A model generated the notes under the pieces. It saw only the letters and a program-made list of their open reading frames with translations, had not been told where the DNA came from and ran no database searches. Below, in pieces: positions 1 through 8,246 of a stretch of DNA of 21,004 bases. The first letter of the stretch is position 1; each line of letters starts with the position of its first letter. This stretch comes from a virus: the IMG/VR virus record IMGVR_UViG_3300031623_000064, positions 1 through 21,004 of that record; one strand, written 5' to 3'. The translations under genes and the position numbers were made by a program.

Positions 1-39
1 GTGGCCCACCCCCCGACTCCCCTTCTGGGGGTGGGCCAC
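1..39. repeat. GC-rich inverted repeat (13-bp perfect stem) inside coding sequence
   Basis: Bases 1-13 (gtggcccaccccc) are perfectly complementary to 27-39 (gggggtgggccac) around a 13-base loop. The repeat lies within the Pro/Gly linker of the truncated gene. Gly (GGN) and Pro (CCN) codons are complementary, so such hairpins can arise simply from the encoded repeat. It touches the window edge and may extend further left. No T-tract follows, so it does not look like a terminator. Confidence 0.6.
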
Positions 40-380
40 CACCTTCTCCCGAACAAGGACCTCCCCCGCAGGGGCAGCCGGAGGTCGGGGCAGGGTCGAG
101 CCCACAAGCGCCAATGCCACAAGGAGGAGCAGAGCAGAGCCCAATTAATGCGCAGAATGGCGGCAGTATGGTAGATCTCTTCGCCCAGGCAAAGCAGCTT
201 ACGGCACAGCTAAAAGCAATGGGCGAAGTTGACAGATATAGGGCGCTGGCGCAGTTACGCGCCAGCAACCCTGATCTATACATGTTAGTTAACCAAGCCC
301 TATCAGGCGGTGGCCGAGCAATGCGGCCACTTCCAGAGATACTTCCGCCGCGCGCCGGCCCAGAAAATCAAAGTATCTAG
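3..380 (+). CDS. C-terminal part of unidentified phage protein with Pro/Gly-rich linker (5' end outside window)
   Basis: The frame is open from the window edge to a TAG at 378-380, so this is the 3' end of a longer gene. The first roughly 35 visible residues are a Pro/Gly/Gln-rich linker (GPPP, GGGPPP and QGPPPQGQ stretches). A helical C-terminal section follows, containing LFAQAKQLTAQLKAMGEVD and then YRALAQLRASNPDLYMLVNQ. An ATG at 114 could act as a start, but the same low-complexity composition upstream argues for one continuous protein. I do not recognise the family. Portal and other head proteins of tailed phages often end in such tails, and its position before structural genes fits that, but this is only context. 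It resembles in style the Pro/Gly/Met tail of the gene at 17548-18603. Confidence 0.7.
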   Translation, partial: GPPPDSPSGGGPPPSPEQGPPPQGQPEVGAGSSPQAPMPQGGAEQSPINAQNGGSMVDLFAQAKQLTAQLKAMGEVDRYRALAQLRASNPDLYMLVNQALSGGGRAMRPLPEILPPRAGPENQSI

Positions 381-588
381 TCGGTTGTTGTTGGCCTACT
401 TTCCGGGGTCTAGGCTCTCCTCTACCGCGTCGTCGAAATCCGACAACGATGAATCACACACAAGGTAAGGGAGGCGGCTGCAATGTTGATAGTCAGGCAT
501 GATAACTCCTTTGCTAGATGCCTAGAGCGTGTTCGCTCCTTCATAGTTCTTATACCCGAAAATGCTTTTGTAATAGCCGGAGGCGTAA
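381..588 (+). other. Non-coding leader between truncated gene and RNA polymerase gene
   Basis: This is one of the few real gaps in the window. It holds an imperfect hairpin at 428-448 (CGTCGTCG / CGACAACG, one mismatch, 5-base loop) with no T-tract. It ends with a strong Shine-Dalgarno GGAGG at 579-583, five bases before the polymerase ATG. I see no convincing -35/-10 pair. A short frame (483-677) begins here behind AAGGGAGG but runs into the polymerase gene in another frame and looks spurious beyond about 36 codons. The gap is a plausible place for a promoter read by a phage-specific polymerase, whose consensus cannot be recognised from one copy. Confidence 0.45.
579..583 (+). promoter_or_regulatory. 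Ribosome-binding site of the RNA polymerase gene
   Basis: GGAGG lies five bases before the ATG at 589. An in-frame TAA at 586-588 immediately precedes the ATG, so no upstream extension is possible and this start is well fixed. Confidence 0.85.
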
Positions 589-3500
589 ATGTCGATTCTG
601 GACCCAGAGAGGGCAATGCAGGCCCTCGAAGAAGGGACCGTACGCAGCGTCGATACCTTTTTCCCACTAGTAGGTAAATCCCATACCCTAGTGGCAAAGA
701 GCATCTATCCAGACAAGGGTAGAGACATAGACGACATCGCGAGTCAAAAGAGAGCGCGGCTGCGCGGACGCACGTGGTCAACAGGCATATACGGCGACTT
801 TGACCTGGTTGATAACTCCTCTGGCAAGGTCATTGACTCTGTAAAGAAGATGAAGCTGCTGAGCCTCCCGAAGATGACGAGGAGGTTTAGCTACATTGTC
901 GATGGGACAGAGTATCAGGCAGACCACCAGTGGCGACTAAAGTCAGGGGCCTACGCCAGAGTAAAGGCAAACGGCGAGCTTGAGACACAGTTCAATCTCG
1001 CACGCGGGCGAGGGTTCAGGCTGGACTTTGCGCCAGGGAAGAAGTCATTTTCGCTCAAGTATGGCACCACAAACGTCCCACTCCTACCCGTTCTGCAGGC
1101 ACTCGGCGTAAAAGACGAAGACGTGAGATCGGCCTGGGGGGCGAGCCTGTATGCAGCCGCTGCTGTGTCAAAAAAGCGCGGCGGAATGGCTCGACTAGCC
1201 AAGATTCTGGACCGAAAGTCTGACCCAAAGTCAGATGCAGACGCAGCTGTAGTCATCAAAGACGCTCTGGCCGAGACTGAATTAAGTCCAGACACAACCA
1301 AGATTACCCTCGGCCAAGCGTTCAAATCCGTTACCGGCGGAGCGCTCTTGGCGGCAGCCAATAAGCTTCTCGGGATAAGCCGGGGCACCGAGGAACCGGA
1401 TAATAGAGACTCTCTGAGGTTCAAAGAGCTGTGGGGCACACAAGACCACATCCCAGAAAGGCTCCTGAACTCCAAACGGCGTATTGGCTATAAGCTCCGC
1501 AATAACCTGGATAGGAGGGATTCGGTCAAGGCAATAGTGACACCAGACATATTCAACGTGCCGGTGAAGGCATTTTTCACGTCTACGTCACTATCTCAGC
1601 AATCGTCACAGGTAAACCCGGTCGACATGGTTGGTGGGTTCCTCAGGACAACCATTATGGGCCAGGGCGGTATCTCGAATGAGCAGGCCGTGTCTGAGGA
1701 CGCCAAGCTGATCGATTCCAGTCATCTCGGCTTCATAGACCCTGTCCACACGCCAGAGGGGAAGCGGTCTGGAATCAGCAGCCACTTAACTCTGGGTGTT
1801 AGCAAAGACGGCGTGAACCCAACCATTCGCGTGTACGACGTCAAGAATAAGAAGTTCGTCCAAATGTCACCCACCGGCCTGGCGGGAAAAGCCTTGGCGT
1901 TCCCCGATCAATACGACTTCAAAAAGGGCATCCCCACGCCACGCAAAAAGACAGTAACCGTGGTGAAGAAAGACGGCGGAGATCCAGAGAATGTGCTCGC
2001 AGTGGACGTGGACTACGTCCTTCAATCCTCAAAACAGCTGTTCTCTATTACGGCCAATCTTGTGCCCTTCCTGCCGTCCGATCAGGCCAACAGGGCCGGG
2101 ATGGCTACGCGACACATGGAGCAATCGGTATCCCTCAAGCACAGAGAGGCGCCGCTTGTCCAGGTGGCTTCTGGTAATCCCAGTGAGCACCTCGACACTT
2201 GGGAAAAGATCGTTGGTCGACTGAACTCCCACAACAGCCCCGTTAGTGGGGTGGTCGAGAGCGTATCCTCGCAACGGATCGTCGTGTCGGACAAGTCTGG
2301 CGAAAAGCACACAATCCAGCTGTATGACGCGTTCCCTCTTAATGAGAAGAAGGCGTTTATTAGCAGCGCTGCCACAGTCAAAAAAGGCGACACAGTCAAA
2401 AAAGGCGAGATTGTCGCCGACACGAACTTCACGAAGGGCGGCACGCTGGCCCTCGGCGTGAACCTCAATATTGGCTATCTTCCGTATAAGGGGCTGGTCT
2501 TTGAAGACGGAATAGTAGTTAGCGAGGGCGCAGCCAAGAAGTTAACCAGCGAGCATCTTCACAAGAACAGAGCCTACGTTGAAAAGAACATGTCCGTTGG
2601 CCTGAAGAGGTTCCGGGCAAACTATCCAGGAGCGATTACCGACGAAAACGCGGCTAAGCTGGATGATGATGGCGTTATAGAAAAAGGCCAAATGGTTGCC
2701 CCGGGTGACACGTTAATAACTGTTCTGCAGAAGACAGAGCCCTCGAAAGAGCAGCTTCTTCTAAAGGGCATCCACAAGTCACTGGTCAGACCCTTCAAGA
2801 ACAGGGCGGTCGTTTGGGACAAGCCCTATGTCGGATTTGTCACCGACGTTGTCAGAAATGGGCGGGAGATAGCCGTTCACGTAAAGACTGAAGAGCCTGC
2901 CGACGTTGGCGATAAGCTGAGCGGAAGGCACGGAAATAAGGGCGTTATTACCGCCGTAATCCCAGACGAAGAGATGCCGAAAGACGCCGAAGGTGTGCCG
3001 CTTGAGATCATAGTCAACCCCAGCGGCGTTCCTGGCCGAATCAATCCAGGGCAGATCTTGGAGACCGCTCTTGCCAAAGCCGCATACAAGCGCGGCAAAG
3101 CCTACGCGGTGGATAACTTCCAGCGTGACGATGAGAAGAAGATCATCACTGTCAAGGCGCACTACAGGACGATCAAGACAAAAGAGGGCCCGAAGCGCGT
3201 GTACGTCAAAGAGCACGAGCGAGAGCTGGGTTACCAGGAGGTTGTTGCCGCAATAGTGAAGTCCGAAGGCGTATCCGAGACCGATGAACTCTTTGACGGA
3301 GAAACGGGCAAGAGCCTCGGCAAAGTTCTAGTTGGCAAGCAGTACATCCTCAAGGCGCTACACCAGGTAGACAAAAAGCTATCTGCGCGCGCACATGGGT
3401 ACGGATATGACTATGACGCCAATCTGAGCCCCAAGAGCGGCGGCAAGGGAAGCGCCGGACGGTTTGGCGAGCTTGGCCTTTACGCCATGCTCGCACATGG

Positions 3501-6500
3501 CGCGACAGCAAATATTCGCGATGCCCTTACATACAAGAGTGACAAGGCGCAGGACGAGGTCTGGACCGCTATTCAAACCGGCTCTATATTGCCGGCCCCG
3601 AAGCCGTCTTTCGCCTACGAGAAGTTCCTCGCGTATCTGACTGCGCTTGGCGTGAATGTTGAGAAGGAGGGCAATGGCCTGATAATCAGCCCGCTCACAG
3701 ACAAGCAGATACGCGAGATCTCGAACGGTGAGATAAAAGACGGCAGCCGGGTCATCAGAGGGAAAGACCTCAAGCCAGAGAAGGGTGGGCTGTTCGACGA
3801 AGATGTTACCGGTGGTCCTGGAGGAAAGAACTGGGCACACCTGCGCTTGTCTGAAGATCTACCCAACCCAATGTTCGAGAAATCGATCACCTCCCTACTG
3901 GGTATAACGGGCAAGCAGTACGACAGCATCATCTCAGGCAGCGCAGGATTCGATGACGAGGGGGAGTACACCGAAGAAGATCCCCGCTCTTCCGGGCCCA
4001 AGGCCATCGTTGAACAGCTCAAGGAGATCGATGTAGAAGCGTCGCTTGCCGCGGCCAAAGAGAAGATACAGGTGGTGAGTAAAAGCCAGCTTGACCGGGT
4101 TAACAAGAAGATCAAGTACCTTCTTATGCTCAAGAAGAACAAGATGCGCCCAGAGGAAGCATATGTTCTGTCAAACCTGCCGGTTATTCCCCCTGTGTTC
4201 CGCCCGATATCAACTATGGAGGGTGGCGATCTAAACATTGACGGCCTCAACATGCTGTATCGGGACATTGCGATACTGAACAACAAGCTCAAAGAGGCAA
4301 AGGGCGTTCTCCCAGACGAAGCAGTGGCCGGGCTGAAGAGCGACCTATACAGCGCCATCGACGCCCTCTACGGGACCCTGCCGAACTCGACAGAGGGCGA
4401 GACGGGGCTCGACGGGCAGATTAGGCCGCCCGGAATACTGAAGATTCTGTCTGGGAGAAATTCTCCAAAACAGAGCTACTTTCACAAGCGCATGATGGAC
4501 AGGCGCCAGGATATCAGCCTCAGGTCGGTTATTGTTCCTAATATGGACCTCCATCTCGATGAGATCGGGATACCTAGAAAGGGGGCGATGCAGATCTTCC
4601 GACCGTTTGTCGTCAAGGAACTGGTCAAGATGGGATACACCCCACTACAGGCCAGAGAAGAGATCGAGAAGAAGACGACGCTAGCCAATAAAGCACTGGA
4701 CATCGCAGTGTCCCAACGGCCGGTTTTGTTCAAGCGCGACCCCGTGCTCCATAAGTTTGGCGTTATGGGCTTCATGGCGAAGCTGCACGACAAGTCCTCT
4801 ATCCATATCCACCCGCTTGTTACCGAAGGCTTCAACGCAGACTTCGACGGCGACACAATGGCGGTCTTTGTTCCCGTCTCAGCAGAGGCGGTTGACGAAG
4901 CCTATAAGATGTTCCCCTCCAAGAACCTGTATAACCCCGCCACGGGTAGGGTCATGTACCAACCGTCTCTGGAGGGGCAGTTGGGGCTGTTCCTGCTTAC
5001 CCGGTTCGGCAAGAAGACAGACGACGTATTTGAAGATGAAAAGTCTGCCATTGCTGCCGCCAAAAATGGCGATATAAGCATGACCGACCAAGTCATGGTC
5101 GACGGCGTTCGTACTACCGCAGGGAGGCTTTCCTTCCTCAATGCACTGCCAAAGTCTATTCGCACAGAAGAGTTGTTGACCGATCCGGACGCGGTCGTCG
5201 GCAAGAAAAAACTACAGCAGGTGCTTCGAACACTCGCCAAAAAGGCGCCCGGAGACTTCGCCAATTCCGTCGACAAGATAAAGTCCCTTGGGTTTGGCTA
5301 TGCGTACTCAACCGGGTTCTCGTTCAGTCTGGACGATTTCACGACGTTGCGCGGGATCCGCGATAAGCATCTGGCCAATGCAGCCCCGGTAGAGGCTCGA
5401 ATCAGAAAACAGCAGAAGATGAAAATGCTCTCCGATGAGGCGGCAGATAAAAAGGTCGTAGACCTCTACGCAAAAACTACCAAGGACATCAACGCCGACG
5501 CCATCAAGGTTCTGAAGAAGAGCGGGAATAAGCTGTTTGCCATGCATCAGGCGGGAGTCAAGCCAGGCTGGCTACAACTACAGCAGCTGGTCCTAGCCCC
5601 CATGCTGATGGAGAACGCGAAAGGGCGCATTATCCCGGTCCCGGTGACAAAGTCTTACTCTGAAGGCCTATCCACGTCTGGATACTGGGTGGCATCATCT
5701 GGCGCAAGAAAGGGCCTTATCGCGAGAGTGCTATCCACGGCTATTCCTGGCGTACTGAACAAGCAGTTGGCAAATACCCTGATGCCCTACGTTGTGACGG
5801 CGAATAATTGCGGCACGACGAAGGGCATTGCCCTGGATATCAATGATTCTGGCGTCGTTGACCGCTTCACAGCGAAGTCAGTCCGTGCCGGCAAAACGAC
5901 CATCCCCGCTAATGTGGCAATCACACCAAACCTGATATCCAAAATGAAGGCGGCCAAGATATCCAAGGTGGTTGTCCGCTCACCGCTGAAGTGCGAGTCA
6001 GCAAAGGGCCTTTGCTCCAAGTGTTACGGCGTGGCCGACAACGGGCGACCGCTAGAGATCGGCACAAATATCGGATTGATCGCCGGGTCTGCCTTAGGGG
6101 AGCGTGGGGCACAGTTGGCCATGCGCGTGTTCCATACAGGCGGCGTTGCCGGTGGCGGTGGAGAGGTAGTTGGCAGCATCGATCGTGTGTCTCAGCTATT
6201 AAAGCTCCCCGCCGTGCTGCCAAACGCCGCAGCACTGTCACCATCGACAGGCTCGGTCGAGTCTGTCAGCAAGAGCCCTGCGGGTGGCTTTGATCTCAAG
6301 ATCGGCGGACAGGAAGTATATGTTCCTGGCGGTCGAGGCCTGCTCGTCAAAAAGGGAGACAAGGTCCGACGTGGGCAAAAGGTGTCTGCTGGGGTGATTA
6401 ACCCAAGGCAGCTGCTTGAGCTAACAAACGTGGACACCGTTCAGCGCTACATGGCGGACGAACTACACAAAGTGTACGCTTCAGAGGGGATCAAACGAAG

Positions 6501-6852
6501 GAACGCAGAAGTGGTCGTAAAGGCGCTCACAAACCTCGGGCGCGTAGAGGACCCAGGTGACGTAGACGGATTTATTCGGGGAGATTATGTTTCCATATCA
6601 GCCATTAATGCCGCAAACAAAAAGCCTGGGGTGAAAAAGCCCATGGTGGTCGAGCCCGTTCTGCGCGGTATAGAGACGCTGCCGCTCGATCAGACAACCG
6701 ACTGGATAGCCCGCCTCCAGTATCGCAAACTCAAAGAGACCTATATCAGAGCTGCCAACGAGGGGTGGGAGTCTGATATCCATGGTTTACATCCGTCGCC
6801 AGGACTGGCTTACTCTGCTGAGTTTGGTAAGTCAGAGAAGGGGCCCTACTGA
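589..6852 (+). CDS. Fused beta-beta' DNA-dependent RNA polymerase, 2087 aa, single chain
   Basis: A multisubunit-type RNA polymerase in which beta (about residues 1-1030) runs straight into beta-prime (about 1035-2087). Beta landmarks are HTPEGKRSG at 387-395, PFLPSDQANRAGM from 493, GLVFEDGIVVSE, and GDKLSGRHGNKG at 774-785, followed by the NPSGVPGRINPGQILET block and a typical beta C-terminus. Beta-prime landmarks are LPVIPPVFRPI, DRRQDISLRSVIV, the metal-binding NADFDGD at 1416-1422 (three Asp), a bridge helix near 1695-1730 (SSGARKGL), zinc cysteines 1741, 1802, 1809 and 1812, and a trigger loop near 1836-1852 with M1845, R1846 and H1849. The canonical C-terminus has INPRQLLEL and DPGD at 1988-1991. 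The N-terminal beta-prime zinc ribbon is missing. All catalytic parts look intact, so it is probably active. It sits in a structural operon, with its stop overlapping the next start (TGATG). I see no alpha, omega or sigma gene. Fused subunits are known in Helicobacter and Wolbachia; crAss-like phages have a far more divergent single chain. Confidence 0.97.
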   Translation: MSILDPERAMQALEEGTVRSVDTFFPLVGKSHTLVAKSIYPDKGRDIDDIASQKRARLRGRTWSTGIYGDFDLVDNSSGKVIDSVKKMKLLSLPKMTRRFSYIVDGTEYQADHQWRLKSGAYARVKANGELETQFNLARGRGFRLDFAPGKKSFSLKYGTTNVPLLPVLQALGVKDEDVRSAWGASLYAAAAVSKKRGGMARLAKILDRKSDPKSDADAAVVIKDALAETELSPDTTKITLGQAFKSVTGGALLAAANKLLGISRGTEEPDNRDSLRFKELWGTQDHIPERLLNSKRRIGYKLRNNLDRRDSVKAIVTPDIFNVPVKAFFTSTSLSQQSSQVNPVDMVGGFLRTTIMGQGGISNEQAVSEDAKLIDSSHLGFIDPVHTPEGKRSGISSHLTLGVSKDGVNPTIRVYDVKNKKFVQMSPTGLAGKALAFPDQYDFKKGIPTPRKKTVTVVKKDGGDPENVLAVDVDYVLQSSKQLFSITANLVPFLPSDQANRAGMATRHMEQSVSLKHREAPLVQVASGNPSEHLDTWEKIVGRLNSHNSPVSGVVESVSSQRIVVSDKSGEKHTIQLYDAFPLNEKKAFISSAATVKKGDTVKKGEIVADTNFTKGGTLALGVNLNIGYLPYKGLVFEDGIVVSEGAAKKLTSEHLHKNRAYVEKNMSVGLKRFRANYPGAITDENAAKLDDDGVIEKGQMVAPGDTLITVLQKTEPSKEQLLLKGIHKSLVRPFKNRAVVWDKPYVGFVTDVVRNGREIAVHVKTEEPADVGDKLSGRHGNKGVITAVIPDEEMPKDAEGVPLEIIVNPSGVPGRINPGQILETALAKAAYKRGKAYAVDNFQRDDEKKIITVKAHYRTIKTKEGPKRVYVKEHERELGYQEVVAAIVKSEGVSETDELFDGETGKSLGKVLVGKQYILKALHQVDKKLSARAHGYGYDYDANLSPKSGGKGSAGRFGELGLYAMLAHGATANIRDALTYKSDKAQDEVWTAIQTGSILPAPKPSFAYEKFLAYLTALGVNVEKEGNGLIISPLTDKQIREISNGEIKDGSRVIRGKDLKPEKGGLFDEDVTGGPGGKNWAHLRLSEDLPNPMFEKSITSLLGITGKQYDSIISGSAGFDDEGEYTEEDPRSSGPKAIVEQLKEIDVEASLAAAKEKIQVVSKSQLDRVNKKIKYLLMLKKNKMRPEEAYVLSNLPVIPPVFRPISTMEGGDLNIDGLNMLYRDIAILNNKLKEAKGVLPDEAVAGLKSDLYSAIDALYGTLPNSTEGETGLDGQIRPPGILKILSGRNSPKQSYFHKRMMDRRQDISLRSVIVPNMDLHLDEIGIPRKGAMQIFRPFVVKELVKMGYTPLQAREEIEKKTTLANKALDIAVSQRPVLFKRDPVLHKFGVMGFMAKLHDKSSIHIHPLVTEGFNADFDGDTMAVFVPVSAEAVDEAYKMFPSKNLYNPATGRVMYQPSLEGQLGLFLLTRFGKKTDDVFEDEKSAIAAAKNGDISMTDQVMVDGVRTTAGRLSFLNALPKSIRTEELLTDPDAVVGKKKLQQVLRTLAKKAPGDFANSVDKIKSLGFGYAYSTGFSFSLDDFTTLRGIRDKHLANAAPVEARIRKQQKMKMLSDEAADKKVVDLYAKTTKDINADAIKVLKKSGNKLFAMHQAGVKPGWLQLQQLVLAPMLMENAKGRIIPVPVTKSYSEGLSTSGYWVASSGARKGLIARVLSTAIPGVLNKQLANTLMPYVVTANNCGTTKGIALDINDSGVVDRFTAKSVRAGKTTIPANVAITPNLISKMKAAKISKVVVRSPLKCESAKGLCSKCYGVADNGRPLEIGTNIGLIAGSALGERGAQLAMRVFHTGGVAGGGGEVVGSIDRVSQLLKLPAVLPNAAALSPSTGSVESVSKSPAGGFDLKIGGQEVYVPGGRGLLVKKGDKVRRGQKVSAGVINPRQLLELTNVDTVQRYMADELHKVYASEGIKRRNAEVVVKALTNLGRVEDPGDVDGFIRGDYVSISAINAANKKPGVKKPMVVEPVLRGIETLPLDQTTDWIARLQYRKLKETYIRAANEGWESDIHGLHPSPGLAYSAEFGKSEKGPY
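2374..2409 (+). repeat. 18-bp tandem duplication inside the polymerase gene
   Basis: The unit acagtcaaaaaaggcgac is followed at once by acagtcaaaaaaggcgag (17 of 18 identical). It encodes TVKKGD then TVKKGE at residues 596-607 of the fused polymerase, in the beta half. It keeps the frame. Each copy carries an A6 run. Confidence 0.85.
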
Positions 6853-8246
6853 TGCCCGACCCGTATGGCAAAAGTCCTGGCGAATGTGATGGCCCGGCTA
6901 GAGTGCATTTAGCGCGGGTAACACACGTAAATATAGCGCTATACACGCTAGACCTGGTAACGCTGTATACGCATAAGCCAATGGTCGACGTTCCGTTCGC
7001 CACGCCGTACTGCCATCCGAATCATGCGGGCGGAATGAACTTCATGCCAGAGGTGGACAGTTATTGTTACGTTTGCGAGCCTGCCGATGGGACTGTCTTT
7101 ATTATCGGGTTTGTGCTCAACCCCATGACCTCTGCGCGAACAGAGGTTGACGATCTAGCAGAAGAGGGACCGGACTGGAGTGGGTTCAGAGACCCGATGG
7201 AGGCGGGCGACGTCATGCTTGGAACGCACGACGAGAACAAGATCGTCTTGCGGAGAGGCGGGATAATTCAGATCGCTGCGACAAGCCTCGCCCAAAGACT
7301 CTACATCCCCGTTGAAAACATCGTTAGGGACTACTTTCAGCGCTATCAAGCGAGGAGTCCGCTGGGGGAGATTGACTGGGGTCATGCAATATTATCTGGT
7401 GATGACCCTAACGCAGATCACTCAAATTACATGATGGAGAATACGCTAAGCAACGAGACCGAAACACCTGTGCTAGTAAAGTACAGCATCAAGGACCTCG
7501 CCCAGGAAGACGTAAAAACTGGGAACTACTCGGTAGAGCTGCGAGTTGGCCGCCTCACGCCAGAGGTGCTAGACCCACAGGGGCGGCGTGGGGATGGCTT
7601 CCATGTATTTGCGAACAAGCAGACGAAGGTTTGGGACGGTGAAGCAGAAACCGCCACCGATGATGGTGATGGTCTAAGGGCCGAGGATGGCCTCGGGATG
7701 CCCGGAGAGGAAAAGGGTATCGTCAGCTTCACCATCTACTGTCACGATAAAGGAGACTTTGAGAACAAGGTAACCTACGCCTTTCAGATTAATCGTGAAG
7801 GCAACCTGTTCATGCACACCAAGTCACATGTGCACATGGAGATCGATGAGTCTGTTTATGCCCGCGTAAAAAAAGGCGTTAGGCTGGACTTCGGAGCAAA
7901 AGGCGGAGAGGAGGAGGCCGCAGACAGAACACGGCTGGAGCTAACCGAAGACGACAAGATAAAGGCTTTCGTGGAAGAGACCGTTATTAAGACACTGAAG
8001 AAGTTCAAGATTATTAGTGAGCAGGCCGTGATCCAGGGCGGTGATATTTTTCTAGGCGGTATGTCGGGGGCGCAAGAGGTTGTTCTTAAGGACGACTTGG
8101 GAACCTTCCTGACCACGGAATTTCAGTGCGCGACGGCATGGGGACCGAGCGGGCCGATGCTTGTGCCCATAGGAGATGTCGGTTCAAGCTGCACAAAATC
8201 AGCTAAAACAGCAGATGAGGGAGATAACGAGGGAGGGTTAGACTGA
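6852..8246 (+). CDS. Putative baseplate spike / OB-fold virion protein, 464 aa
   Basis: The start ATG overlaps the polymerase stop (TGATG), with GAGAAGG about ten bases upstream, so translation is probably coupled. Residues about 45-90 contain PFATPYCHP, FMPEVDSYCYVCEPADG and TVFIIGFV. This pattern, with 'PEV/D' before an aromatic-rich strand, is typical of the N-terminal OB domain in phage baseplate hub and spike proteins (gpV/gp45-like). Residues about 116-160 (GDVMLGTHDENKIVLRRGG, then IAQRLYIP-type sequence) continue in beta-rich style. The C-terminal part has VIQGGDIFLGG and EVVLKDDLGTFL, which recalls spike C-termini. The last residues are acidic and include KSAKTAD. The assignment is from motif memory, not a search. 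It would imply a contractile-type tail. It could be another beta-rich tail protein. Confidence 0.65.
   Translation: MPDPYGKSPGECDGPARVHLARVTHVNIALYTLDLVTLYTHKPMVDVPFATPYCHPNHAGGMNFMPEVDSYCYVCEPADGTVFIIGFVLNPMTSARTEVDDLAEEGPDWSGFRDPMEAGDVMLGTHDENKIVLRRGGIIQIAATSLAQRLYIPVENIVRDYFQRYQARSPLGEIDWGHAILSGDDPNADHSNYMMENTLSNETETPVLVKYSIKDLAQEDVKTGNYSVELRVGRLTPEVLDPQGRRGDGFHVFANKQTKVWDGEAETATDDGDGLRAEDGLGMPGEEKGIVSFTIYCHDKGDFENKVTYAFQINREGNLFMHTKSHVHMEIDESVYARVKKGVRLDFGAKGGEEEAADRTRLELTEDDKIKAFVEETVIKTLKKFKIISEQAVIQGGDIFLGGMSGAQEVVLKDDLGTFLTTEFQCATAWGPSGPMLVPIGDVGSSCTKSAKTADEGDNEGGLD

Noticed and set aside
381-460. Rho-independent terminator after the truncated gene.
   Set aside because: The hairpin at 428-448 has a mismatch and no T-tract.
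483-677. A 64-codon forward frame behind AAGGGAGG, starting in the leader before the polymerase.
   Set aside because: It overlaps the polymerase by 89 bases, and its second half is an Arg-rich shadow of that gene. Only about 36 codons are independent, with no recognisable features. A short leader peptide cannot be excluded.
422-781. Reverse frames across the leader and polymerase start.
   Set aside because: Mostly antisense to the polymerase, with unnatural Cys/Arg composition and no ribosome-binding site.
2380-2404. A6 runs in the polymerase duplication as possible -1 slippery sites.
   Set aside because: The reading frame is GTC AAA AAA GGC, not the canonical A AAA AAG phasing, and the main frame continues for well over a thousand codons.
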